This document shows positions 17,262 through 24,426 of a stretch of 64,000 nt of DNA, piece by piece (the stretch's first letter is position 1; every line of letters starts with the position of its first letter). The translations under genes and the position numbers were made by a program. The stretch lies in NCBI RefSeq assembly GCF_000308475.2, contig NZ_BAFT02000023.1, forward strand, positions 44,496 through 108,495, written 5' to 3'. Source of the stretch: Nocardia brasiliensis NBRC 14402 (lineage in GTDB: Bacteria > Actinomycetota > Actinomycetes > Mycobacteriales > Mycobacteriaceae). The notes below the pieces were generated by a model, which did no database searches, was not told the origin of the DNA, and saw only the letters and a list, made by a program, of their open reading frames with translations.

Positions 17262-18119
17262 GTGGACGTTTTCGAGCATCAGGGCAGGGCTGTGGCCTAC
17301 GACCGGGTGGGCAGCGGGACGCCGGTCGTCTTCCTGCACAACGCGGGCACCCAGCGCCACATCTGGGACGATCAGGTGGCGGCGCTGCGCGACGACCACG
17401 AGGTGTTCGCGATCGACCTGCCCGGCTACGGGCAATCCGAGCAGCCCGCCGCGGGTTATCGCCTCGCCGACTACGTGCGGATGCTCGGCGCCTTCCTCGA
17501 CGCGCACCGGCTCGCGAGCGTGACGCTCGTCGGCAATTGCCTCGGCAGCGCCACCGCCCTGCGCTACGCGATGGACCGCCCGGCACGAGTGCGCGCGCTC
17601 GTGCTGATCAACCCGCTCACCTGGGACACCGTCCGTTCCGGTCAGTCGGCGGGCCTGGCCTGGGCGGACGCGCGGCTCCCGCTCGGCCCGCTGGCCCGCA
17701 GGCTGGCGTTGCCCGGCCCCGCGGTGTCGCTGATCATCGGCAACCAGCTCGGCGCCCGCGGCCGGGCTCAACAGCTGCAGAACTCGCCGCGGCTACGCGC
17801 GCACTGGTCCGATCGCGGCCGCCTGCAGGCCCTGCACGGCTTGGTGCAGGACTTCCCCGCCTTCGCGGCCTTCGACGAATTCACCCCGCCCGCCGCCTTC
17901 CCGCCGATCTGCACGATTTGGGGCAAGCAGAACCGCATCCTGTCGGCCCGCGCCGGTGCCCGGCTCAGCCGCACGCTGCGGGCGCATACCGCGGTGGAAT
18001 TGCCCGATTGCGGTCACTTACCGATGGTGGAGGACCCGGCCGGCGTCAGCGCGATCATCACCGATTTCCTTGCGACCTCGCATCGAGCCCCGGTCCCCAA
18101 GGCCGCGGGTGGTCTCTGA
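17262..18119 (+). CDS. Alpha/beta hydrolase with a Cys nucleophile position
   Basis: A protein of 285 residues with the alpha/beta hydrolase fold: PVVFLHNAGTQRHIWDDQ (oxyanion region), VFAIDLPGYGQSEQP, and a nucleophile elbow. The elbow reads LVGNCLGS, so position 93 is Cys instead of the usual Ser. The usual acid Asp after WG is Asn224 (WGKQNRI), and the His is at 252 (DCGHLP). A Cys-Asn-His set is unusual. The GTG start has GAGGAG 5 bases upstream. A gap of 75 bases separates it from the ligase, so it is probably still in the same operon. Lyase, perhydrolase or thioesterase-like chemistry, or loss of hydrolase activity, are all possible. Confidence 0.85.
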   Translation: MDVFEHQGRAVAYDRVGSGTPVVFLHNAGTQRHIWDDQVAALRDDHEVFAIDLPGYGQSEQPAAGYRLADYVRMLGAFLDAHRLASVTLVGNCLGSATALRYAMDRPARVRALVLINPLTWDTVRSGQSAGLAWADARLPLGPLARRLALPGPAVSLIIGNQLGARGRAQQLQNSPRLRAHWSDRGRLQALHGLVQDFPAFAAFDEFTPPAAFPPICTIWGKQNRILSARAGARLSRTLRAHTAVELPDCGHLPMVEDPAGVSAIITDFLATSHRAPVPKAAGGL

Positions 18120-18128
18120 GTCCGCGAC

Positions 18129-18413
18129 TCAGAGCGGCGCCGAGGTCGGGTACAGCTCGGCGAAGCTGTCCGAGCGCACACCGCAACCGGCGCACTCGAA
18201 TTCGATGCCGAGGGCGAGCATCCAGGTGATCCGGGTGTGACAGGTATCGCACATGAAGTCCACCCCCTCGGGATGGCAGCACGGGCGTTTGCGGATGAAC
18301 CACTCGGCTCGATGCCGGCAGGGGACGGTGTCGAAGCGGAGGGTGCAGGCCGGTGCGGCGGGGAGTTGAGCGACGATCGCCTCGAAAGTCGTTGGGACCG
18401 TTTCGGAGTTCAT
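18129..18413 (-). CDS. Small protein with several Cys/His pairs, probable zinc binder
   Basis: A 94-residue protein I cannot assign to a named family. It contains an orderly set of Cys and His residues: VPCRHRAEW, KRPCCHPEG, MCDTCHTR and ECAGCGVR. These could bind one or two zinc ions in a ribbon or treble clef. The middle also carries a hydrophobic stretch (TWMLALGIEFE). The ATG is chosen from GGAAGG 8 bases upstream; the frame stays open to 18473. It converges with the hydrolase gene 9 bases away. The role is unknown. Confidence 0.65.
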   Translation of the reverse strand: MNSETVPTTFEAIVAQLPAAPACTLRFDTVPCRHRAEWFIRKRPCCHPEGVDFMCDTCHTRITWMLALGIEFECAGCGVRSDSFAELYPTSAPL

Positions 18414-18550
18414 CGGTGGTACCTTCCGGCAGGGCAGAGCGGGAGACCGCGGTGGGTCGGTGCGTACCCACACCAGGCAGATCGTTTGCTCAATAATTGC
18501 CGTTACTCGGTGTAGATTCGACGTCCGATACGTCCGCTACTGCCCGTTCC

Positions 18551-18585
18551 ACCGGGTTTGATGAGACACCTTCCGGGAACCCGGT
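18551..18585 (+). promoter_or_regulatory. Leader hairpin upstream of the DoxX-repeat gene
   Basis: ACCGGGTT (18551-18558) pairs perfectly with AACCCGGT (18578-18585). The downstream arm contains GGGAAC, an ECF-like -35 hexamer, followed 15 bp later by CGTC. A TAGATT -10-like box lies farther upstream. Either an ECF promoter or a leader stem is possible, and the sequence does not decide between them. Confidence 0.25.
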
Positions 18586-18616
18586 CGAATAGAGCCGTCG
18601 AGGAAAGGGATCCGTC

Positions 18617-19681
18617 ATGTTGTTGCGCCGACTTGCCCGCCCACTACTTGCCACTGTCTTCGTCGTGGAGGGTGTCGATACGCTGCGGCACCCGGAGTCA
18701 CGCGTGAAGGCGGCCACCGAGCTGGTGCAGCGCGGCCAGCGTCAGCTGCCCGAGCAGTACGCCGCGAAACTGCCGAACGATCCGGGGACCGTCGTCCAGG
18801 TCAACGCCGCCGCGCAGGTAGCTGGCGGTGTGCTCCTTGCACTGGGCAAGGCGCCACGCCTGGCCGCGCTGGTGCTCGCGGCGACCGTGGTCCCGGCCAC
18901 GGTCACCGAACAGGACTTCTGGAACGAGCCCGATCCCGCCCAGAAGGCGACCAAGCGCAACGCCTTCCTCAAGGATCTCGGACTGCTCGGCGGTCTGATG
19001 ATCGCGGCCGCCGACACCGAGGGCAAGCCGTCGCTGGGCTGGCGGGGCAGGCGCGCCGCCCGTGGTGCGGCCGCGACGGTCAGCGCCGCGCTGCCGTTCA
19101 CCGGATCCTCGGACGGCGCCGCGACGGAGGGGCTGCGCCGCCGGGCGCACGAAGTCGCCTCGGCGGCAGGCGCTCTCGGCAGCACCGCGGCCACCAAGGG
19201 TTCCGAACTCGCTGACACCGTGCAGCAGCACGGCCCCGAATGGGCCGCCGCCGCGAAGGAACACGCGGCACCGCTGGTGGAGACCGCCAAGGAGCGCGGC
19301 GCCGAACTCGCCGACGTGGCCAAGCACCGCGGCGCCGAACTCGCCGAGCGCGCCAGGACCCGCGGCCCCAAATGGGCCGAGCTGGCCAAGGAACGCAGCG
19401 CCGAACTCGCCGAGCTGGCCAAGGAACGCGGCGCGGAGCTGGCCGATGTCGCCAAGCACCGCGGTGCCGAGTGGGCCGAGGTCGCCAAGGAACGCGGCGC
19501 CGAGCTGGCCGAAACCGCTAAGGAACGCGGCGCCGAGCTGGCCGAGACCGCGCGCGAGCGCAGCGCCGAACTCGCCGACACCGCCCGCGACCGTGCCCCC
19601 GAACTCGCCGAAACCGCTCGCAAGCGCGGCGGCCGGTTCGCGGACACGGCCCGGCACCGGGTGGAGCAGCGGCTGCACTGA
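18617..19681 (+). CDS. DoxX-family membrane protein with a 15-copy 11-residue repeat tail
   Basis: A protein of 354 residues. Residues 1-135 form a DoxX-like membrane domain (RRLARPLLATVFVVEGVDTLRHP, QVAGGVLLALGKAPRLAALVLAATVVPAT, LLGGLMIAAAD). From about residue 191 to the end there are about fifteen 11-residue repeats. The last twelve (224-354) are regular, with consensus A-K-E-R-G-A-E-L-A-E/D-x. An 11-residue period gives a straight amphipathic helix, as in LEA proteins, apolipoproteins and alpha-synuclein. The tail is rich in paired Lys/Arg and Glu. ATG follows GAGGAAAGGG. The DoxX part is a confident family call; a membrane-surface or stress-protective role for the tail is inference. Confidence 0.88.
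   Translation: MLLRRLARPLLATVFVVEGVDTLRHPESRVKAATELVQRGQRQLPEQYAAKLPNDPGTVVQVNAAAQVAGGVLLALGKAPRLAALVLAATVVPATVTEQDFWNEPDPAQKATKRNAFLKDLGLLGGLMIAAADTEGKPSLGWRGRRAARGAAATVSAALPFTGSSDGAATEGLRRRAHEVASAAGALGSTAATKGSELADTVQQHGPEWAAAAKEHAAPLVETAKERGAELADVAKHRGAELAERARTRGPKWAELAKERSAELAELAKERGAELADVAKHRGAEWAEVAKERGAELAETAKERGAELAETARERSAELADTARDRAPELAETARKRGGRFADTARHRVEQRLH
19187..19678 (+). repeat. 33-bp tandem repeat array coding 11-residue units
   Basis: The DNA coding residues 191-354 is made of about fifteen diverged 33-bp units in frame. Core bases such as AAGGAACGCGGCGCC and GAACTCGCCGA recur. Units 224 onwards are the best preserved. Synonymous differences between units show that the array is old and selected at the protein level. 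Confidence 0.85.
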
Positions 19682-19690
19682 GATCGAAAA

Positions 19691-20119
19691 CTAGGCCGAC
19701 TCTTCGTATCCCACGCCACGATCGGACAGCACGGCGTCCAGCGACCGCACCCGGCGGAAGCTGGGCGCCAAGCCGGTTACCTCGATCGCACGATCGACGC
19801 ACCGCGTCTTGGTGATCAAAACCATTCGCCGACACATCTTTTCGAGATGCGTCTGGGCATCGAACAGCACGCGCAGACCGGCGGCGGACAAAAAGGTGAC
19901 CGGCGAGAGATCTATGACGATCACCGCCGATCGGGCGCCGATGACTCGGCTCAGGTGATCGCGGAAACTCGGCGCGGTCCAGAGATCTATCTGGCCGTAC
20001 ACCATCATCATCGCGATATCGTGCCGTGGGCGGAACACCGAAAAACGAAGCAGGTCAGCGACTTCGGCCGACCTGTCCGGCGGAACAGCGGCGGACCGCG
20101 CATCGTCGTTGCTGGACAT
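19691..20119 (-). CDS. STAS-domain anti-sigma factor antagonist
   Basis: A protein of 142 residues with one STAS domain (about 25-125). The key phosphorylation loop is visible as VIDLSPVTFLSAAGLRVL, where the Ser of the LSA segment is the usual target of an RsbW/SpoIIAB-type kinase. Unphosphorylated STAS proteins release sigma factors from their anti-sigma partner. The 25-residue N-terminal extension looks disordered. ATG follows GAGGAG by 7 bases. No partner kinase or sigma factor is adjacent, so its target cannot be read from context. It converges with the DoxX-repeat gene. Confidence 0.87.
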   Translation of the reverse strand: MSSNDDARSAAVPPDRSAEVADLLRFSVFRPRHDIAMMMVYGQIDLWTAPSFRDHLSRVIGARSAVIVIDLSPVTFLSAAGLRVLFDAQTHLEKMCRRMVLITKTRCVDRAIEVTGLAPSFRRVRSLDAVLSDRGVGYEESA

Positions 20120-20206
20120 TGGACGACTCCTCGGTCCGTCTCGGTGGCGGGGCGGACCTGTCTACCAAGTGAAGCACGGCGTATCCGGGCCTGTACAGCA
20201 CAGCGA

Positions 20207-20242
20207 CCTTTCAACAACGCAGCGCCTTTCAACAACGCAGCG
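20207..20242. repeat. Exact 18-bp tandem duplication upstream of the STAS gene
   Basis: Two identical 18-bp units (CCTTTCAACAACGCAGCG) lie head to tail in the 150-bp gap between the secreted-protein gene and the STAS gene. They lie about 90-125 bp upstream of the STAS start. They could be replication slippage or paired regulator sites. Confidence 0.6.
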
Positions 20243-20269
20243 CGGCGCCTTCGAACTGCACAGCGCTCG

Positions 20270-20947
20270 TCAGCTCGCGGCTTGCTTACCGAGCGCGCCC
20301 GCGAACAGCAGCCCGCCGATCACCGCGGCCGGGACGCCCAGCACGATGGTGCCGATGATCGCGCCGATCGGGGCAGCGGCGGCCCCGGTTACCAGGCAAC
20401 CACCGAGGAATCCGGGCACCGCGAGCACGCCGATCGTCGGCACCGCGGCCGCGGCACCGACCAGGGCGCCGCCCGCGACACAGCCGAGGGCGGCGCCGAT
20501 GGTCGTGCCGATCAGCGTGCCGAGTGCGACACCGAGGCCCGCGACCGTGGCGAAGTTCATCACCGCGGTGTTGAAGTCGGTGGACTGGGGGTCGATGGCG
20601 ATATCGCGCAGATCGGCCGGTGCGGGCCGGGCGGTCGCCGGGTCGGTACCAGGCGTGAGGGTGGCGGTGCGGCCGTCGATCCGCGCTGTGATCGGCCATA
20701 CCTTGTTGTCGTTTTGATAGCTGAGCGGCATCGAAACCACCAGGCGGCCCGCCGGATCGCGCACCTCGAAACGGCCGTCGACCGCGCGCAGCGCGCCCAC
20801 ATCGGTGGTGAGTACCACCGATTTGTCGACCGCGCTTGCCGTGTAGTGCATTTCGGCCGGCTCGGCCTGTGCGTGCGCGGTGGCGGCTGAACCGGCCAGT
20901 GTGGCAACCACACAGACAGCCACCGCGGCGAATGTCGTTCTACCCAT
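20270..20947 (-). CDS. Secreted or membrane-anchored protein with glycine-zipper C-terminus
   Basis: A protein of 225 residues. An N-terminal signal peptide is clear (MGRTTFAAVAVCVVATLAGS, cut after AHAQA). A beta-rich region follows (about 30-110: HYTASAVDKSVVLTTDVGALRAVDGRFEV). The C-terminal half is a run of Gly/Ala-rich hydrophobic segments (VALGTLIGTTIGAALGC, AAPIGAIIGTIVLGVP) typical of glycine-zipper membrane insertion. Related proteins are common in Nocardia as a domain of unknown function; I do not assign a role. ATG is chosen because GAGGGG lies just upstream; the open frame to 21148 has no protein-like features. Confidence 0.8.
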   Translation of the reverse strand: MGRTTFAAVAVCVVATLAGSAATAHAQAEPAEMHYTASAVDKSVVLTTDVGALRAVDGRFEVRDPAGRLVVSMPLSYQNDNKVWPITARIDGRTATLTPGTDPATARPAPADLRDIAIDPQSTDFNTAVMNFATVAGLGVALGTLIGTTIGAALGCVAGGALVGAAAAVPTIGVLAVPGFLGGCLVTGAAAAPIGAIIGTIVLGVPAAVIGGLLFAGALGKQAAS

Positions 20948-21206
20948 GGAAGTCCCCTCATCGTCTCGCGCCGGTGCACACCGACGGCGGATCCGACGCG
21001 ACCGATGCGCGCCTGAGTCATCGAAAGATGTTGCAGAGAAGCAATATTGGCGATTCAACCGAGAGCTGTCGGTTCGCCGTGCGAGCGATGGCCGCCCACC
21101 GCGGAAGGACGCTAGCGGCAGCCGACGGGCCACGCAACCGTTGATCATCGACTGTCGGCCAGGTCACAGCAACCGCACCCGACGGGACGAATCGGTCGAA
21201 ATTGCC

Positions 21207-21233
21207 GGGAACTACCGGCTGTAGTGGGCCGAC
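21207..21233 (+). promoter_or_regulatory. ECF-type promoter of the isonitrile lipopeptide operon
   Basis: GGGAACT (21207-21213) is followed after exactly 16 bases by CGAC (21230-21233). The ATG at 21243 begins 9 bases after CGAC, so the transcript is probably leaderless. The same GGAACT-N16-CGAC arrangement precedes the zinc-finger/ctpB-like operon and the CopD-CtaG gene, and the first of these also has the 9-base distance. A SigC-like ECF factor is encoded at 34574-35140 and is the likely reader. Confidence 0.75.
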
Positions 21234-21242
21234 TAAGTGGTC

Positions 21243-22124
21243 ATGCAGCGAACAGCCATGCGGATCAGCCCGCAGGGAGATTTCGGTGTGGTGGTCGAGG
21301 ACTTCGACCCCGCATCGCAGGAAGACATCCGTGCGGTCAAGCGGGCGGTGTACCGCGAGCGCATCGCCGTGCTCAAGGGCGTCGACAACCTCGACCCGCA
21401 CCAATTCCTCGCGCTGGCAAGCGGTTTCGGCGAACCGGTGCGGTACTACGAGCCGATCTACCACCACCCCGAGGTGCCCGAGGTATTCGTATCGTCCAAT
21501 GTCGATACCGGTCCGCAGCGGGTCGGCGTGCCCAAGACCGGGAAGTTCTGGCATTCGGACTACGGGTTCATGCCCCGCCCGTTCGACCTGACCTTCATTC
21601 TGCCCCAGGTGGTGCCCCAGCACAGCCGGGGCACCTACTTCCTCGACCTGGTCGCCGCCTATCGTGGGCTCAGCCCCGCATTGCAGCGCGAACTCACGGA
21701 CACGGTCGCCACCCACAGCGTGGCCCGCTACTTCAAGATCCGGCCGAGCGATGTCTATCGGCCCATTTCCGAGGTGCTCGCCGAAATCGAGGCCAAAACC
21801 CCGCCGGTGCACCTGCCCACGGTGCATCCGCACCCCCATACCGGGGAGCCGGTGCTGTATATCAGCGAGGGCTTCACCACCTCGATCACCGGCGCGGACG
21901 GGACCGACCGGCCCGACCTGCTGCGCGAATTGCTCAGTGTCACCGGCCAACTCGACGAGACCTGCACGCATTCGGCGATCCGGCTGCAGACCTTCGAGCG
22001 GGGCGACCTGCTGATCTGGGACAACCGCGCCATGGTGCACCGGGCGCTGCACAACGCCACCGCCGAGCCCGCGGTCTCGCATCGGGTCACCGTCTACGAC
22101 GACGAACCGGGCGTGCCGGCATGA
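21243..22124 (+). CDS. Fe(II)/2-oxoglutarate dioxygenase, isonitrile-forming (ScoE/Rv0097-like)
   Basis: A protein of 293 residues of the TauD/TfdA family, closely patterned on M. tuberculosis Rv0097 and Streptomyces ScoE. The iron ligands are visible: His104 and Asp106 in FWHSDY, and His266 in MVHRALH. Arg281 should bind 2-oxoglutarate. Rv0097-like stretches include RYYEPIYHHPEVPEVFVSS, RGTYFLDL and FKIRPSDVYRPI. ScoE-type enzymes turn the glycine-derived amine of a beta-amino acyl acid into an isonitrile by oxidative decarboxylation. I chose ATG 21243 because it sits 9 bases after the -10 element, as in the sister promoter; ATG 21258 is the alternative that best matches the family N-terminus. 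First gene of the operon. Confidence 0.88.
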   Translation: MQRTAMRISPQGDFGVVVEDFDPASQEDIRAVKRAVYRERIAVLKGVDNLDPHQFLALASGFGEPVRYYEPIYHHPEVPEVFVSSNVDTGPQRVGVPKTGKFWHSDYGFMPRPFDLTFILPQVVPQHSRGTYFLDLVAAYRGLSPALQRELTDTVATHSVARYFKIRPSDVYRPISEVLAEIEAKTPPVHLPTVHPHPHTGEPVLYISEGFTTSITGADGTDRPDLLRELLSVTGQLDETCTHSAIRLQTFERGDLLIWDNRAMVHRALHNATAEPAVSHRVTVYDDEPGVPA

Positions 22125-22654
22125 CCGATCGGGTGTTCCCGGACGATCCGTTGCTGCTGGCGCAGGTGCTGCACTGTTACAAGCCGCACTGCCGCTATCT
22201 GCGCAGGCTCGAGGTTCGGTCGGGCGAGAAGGTCACCGCCACCGCAACTTTCGAGATCCCCGACTCTTGCTATATCGACGCGACCGGCCACCTCAACTCG
22301 GTCGAGGTGAACATCTGCTACAACCAGATGCTCTATCAGACCATCGCGGTCATGGTGCGGGAGCAGCTCGGGGTCTTCGCCGGGTGGACGATGGACGATT
22401 TCTGGCGGCGCCAGTTGCCGGACATCCTGATCACCCGCTTCCACAGCGATTTCCGCAGGCCGATCGACCCACGGCGGTTCTCCGGCGAGTTCACCCTCGA
22501 CGGCAGCCGGGAGCGCACGAGCTCGCTCGACGGCGCGCCGTTCACCGCGTTGGACACCTCGTTCCGCTGCTGGGACGACGGCGGCGGCCACTGTACGGGC
22601 GTCGTCCGGTTGGCGGTCGTCGAAGAGGCCCGTGTACTGGGAGCCGCGCGATGA
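22121..22654 (+). CDS. FcoT/ScoD-like hotdog-fold thioesterase family enzyme
   Basis: A protein of 177 residues that matches M. tuberculosis FcoT (Rv0098) in length and landmarks: HCRYL near the N-terminus, TGHLNSVEVNICYNQMLY in the centre, GWTMDDFWRRQLPDILITRF and the C-terminal FRCWDDGGGHCTGVVRLAV. In the isonitrile lipopeptide pathway the ScoD homologue is assigned to formation of the beta-glycyl fatty acid by adding glycine to an enoyl-ACP and releasing the product. ATG overlaps the dioxygenase stop by 4 bases. The gene order dioxygenase-FcoT-ligase-ACP-NRPS is the same as Rv0097-Rv0101, which supports the assignment. Confidence 0.88.
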   Translation: MTDRVFPDDPLLLAQVLHCYKPHCRYLRRLEVRSGEKVTATATFEIPDSCYIDATGHLNSVEVNICYNQMLYQTIAVMVREQLGVFAGWTMDDFWRRQLPDILITRFHSDFRRPIDPRRFSGEFTLDGSRERTSSLDGAPFTALDTSFRCWDDGGGHCTGVVRLAVVEEARVLGAAR

Positions 22655-24189
22655 GTGATCGCACGCTGACTTCGATTCTGGAAGAGCACGCGGCGCACCG
22701 CCCCGAAACAGCCGCGATCTGCTGTGCCGGAAGAGAACTCGACTACGCACAGCTGCGCGCCGACAGCATCCGGCTCGCCCGCGCGTTGCACGCCGCCGGC
22801 ATCGCCGCGGACAGCAGAGTGGCCTATCTGGGCAAGGAATCCGTCGACTACTACGCGCTGTTGTTCGCCTGCGCGCGACTCGCGGCGGTCCTGGTCCCGA
22901 TCAATTTCCGGTTGACCGCGCCGGAGGTCGAACACATCATCGGCGACTCGGGCAGCACGGTCGTGCTGGTCGACGCCGACTCCGCGCAGATCGCGCGGGC
23001 CGCCGCGCCGCACGCCCGCATCGTCGACCTGGGCGGCGACGAGTTCGCGAGCTGGCTGGCCGGTCCCGTCGAGCTGGCGCCGGACGCCTCGGTCGGCGGC
23101 CGCGACGATGCGGTGATCCAGCTCTATACCAGCGGCACCACCGGCCTGCCCAAAGGCGTTGTGCTGGCGCAGCGCAGCTTCTTCGCCATCGCCGACGCGC
23201 TGGCCGACGCGGGGCTGGACTGGATCGACTTCCGCGCGGGCGACCGCAGTTTGATCGGCATTCCCGGCTTCCACGTCGGCGGAATCTGGTGGGCCATGCA
23301 GGGTTTCGCGGCGGGCGTCACCAATGTCGCGATGCCGCGGTTCGACAGCGGCACCGCGCTGACACTGATCGCACAGACCGGGATCACCACCATGTGTGTC
23401 GTCCCGTCGATGCTGCGGCTAATCATGTCCGAGCCCGCGATCAGCCCGGCGGCGGTCGAGTCGGTGCGCAAGGTGGTCTATGGGGGGTCACCGATTTCCG
23501 AGACCCTATTGCGCGAGGCGCTCGAGCTATTCGACGCCGAGTTCGCGCAGATCTACGGCCTGACCGAAACCGGGAACACCGCGATCTGCCTGCCGCCGCG
23601 GGATCATGTGCCGGGCAATCCCCGGCTGGGCGCCGCGGGCCGGCCGTATCCCGGTGTGTCCGTGCGGATCATCGACGCCGCCGGGACGCCGCGACCGCCG
23701 GGGGAGGTCGGCGAGATCTGCCTGCGCTCCCCCGCCGCCATGCTCGGCTATTGGCAGCTGCCCGAGGCCACGAGCCAGACGCTGATCGACGGCTGGATCC
23801 ACACCGGCGACGCCGGATATGTCGACGCCGACGGCTACCTCTATATCCGAGATCGGTTGAAGGACATGATCATCGTGGGTGGCGAGAACATCTATCCCGC
23901 CGAGATCGAGAACGTCCTCGCCCGACATCCGGCCGTCGCGGATTCGGCGGTGATCGGTGTACCGGACGACGTGTTCGGCGAATCTGTGCACGCCTTCGTC
24001 GCGTGCCGGCCCGGCACGGAGGTGCGGGTGCGTGAGCTGATGACGTTCTGCCGGGAACACTTGGCGTGGTTCAAGATCCCGGCCCGCTTCGAATTGATCG
24101 CCGCCGTGCCCCGCAATCCCAGCGGCAAGATCATGCGCTGGCAATTGCGCGATCGGTTCTGGGCCGAGCGGGACAGACAGGTGAACTGA
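22651..24189 (+). CDS. Fatty acyl-AMP/ACP ligase (ScoC/FadD10-like)
   Basis: An adenylating enzyme of 512 residues. Motifs include [19 protein letters not shown] (A3), IYGLTETGN (A5), WIHTGDAGY (A7), [14 protein letters not shown] (A8) and the C-terminal lysine in [11 protein letters not shown]. Its place corresponds to fadD10 (Rv0099) and scoC. Those enzymes load a fatty acid onto the dedicated carrier protein encoded next door, not onto CoA. ATG overlaps the FcoT stop, and the stop is followed directly by the ACP start. The acyl chain length cannot be read from sequence. Confidence 0.88.
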   Translation: MSDRTLTSILEEHAAHRPETAAICCAGRELDYAQLRADSIRLARALHAAGIAADSRVAYLGKESVDYYALLFACARLAAVLVPINFRLTAPEVEHIIGDSGSTVVLVDADSAQIARAAAPHARIVDLGGDEFASWLAGPVELAPDASVGGRDDAVIQLYTSGTTGLPKGVVLAQRSFFAIADALADAGLDWIDFRAGDRSLIGIPGFHVGGIWWAMQGFAAGVTNVAMPRFDSGTALTLIAQTGITTMCVVPSMLRLIMSEPAISPAAVESVRKVVYGGSPISETLLREALELFDAEFAQIYGLTETGNTAICLPPRDHVPGNPRLGAAGRPYPGVSVRIIDAAGTPRPPGEVGEICLRSPAAMLGYWQLPEATSQTLIDGWIHTGDAGYVDADGYLYIRDRLKDMIIVGGENIYPAEIENVLARHPAVADSAVIGVPDDVFGESVHAFVACRPGTEVRVRELMTFCREHLAWFKIPARFELIAAVPRNPSGKIMRWQLRDRFWAERDRQVN

Positions 24190-24426
24190 ATGGAACCGCT
24201 GACCTATGCCGCGGTGCGCGCGGACATCGCCGACGTGCTCTATCTCGAACCGGACGAGCTCACCGACACCGAGGACCTGTTCGCCGCCGGGTTGGACTCG
24301 GTGCGCTTGATGGGACTCATCGAACGGTGGAAGAAGCGCGGCGCCGCACCGGCATTCGTCGATCTGGCCGAGCAGCCCACCCTCGCCGCGTGGTGGCCGT
24401 TGCTCGCGCCGCGGCCGGTACGGTGA
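24190..24426 (+). CDS. Acyl carrier protein of the isonitrile lipopeptide pathway
   Basis: A carrier of 78 residues. The 4'-phosphopantetheine site is Ser37 in [16 protein letters not shown]. Its size and place match Rv0100 and ScoB. It starts on the base after the ligase stop and overlaps the GTG of the NRPS gene by 4 bases. It should carry the fatty acid through enoyl formation, glycine addition and handover to the NRPS condensation domain. Confidence 0.9.
   Translation: MEPLTYAAVRADIADVLYLEPDELTDTEDLFAAGLDSVRLMGLIERWKKRGAAPAFVDLAEQPTLAAWWPLLAPRPVR

Noticed and set aside
15360..17771. Minus-strand open frame of 803 codons
   Set aside because: It lies opposite the alcohol dehydrogenase end, the acyl-CoA ligase and the hydrolase, which have clear motifs. 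Its composition (His/Arg/Gly-rich) is that of an antisense shadow in GC-rich DNA.
18576..18600. GGGAAC-N15-CGTC before the DoxX-repeat gene as a member of the copper promoter set
   Set aside because: The spacing is two bases shorter than in the three matching sites and the -10 is CGTC. Recorded only as a possible ECF or hairpin element.
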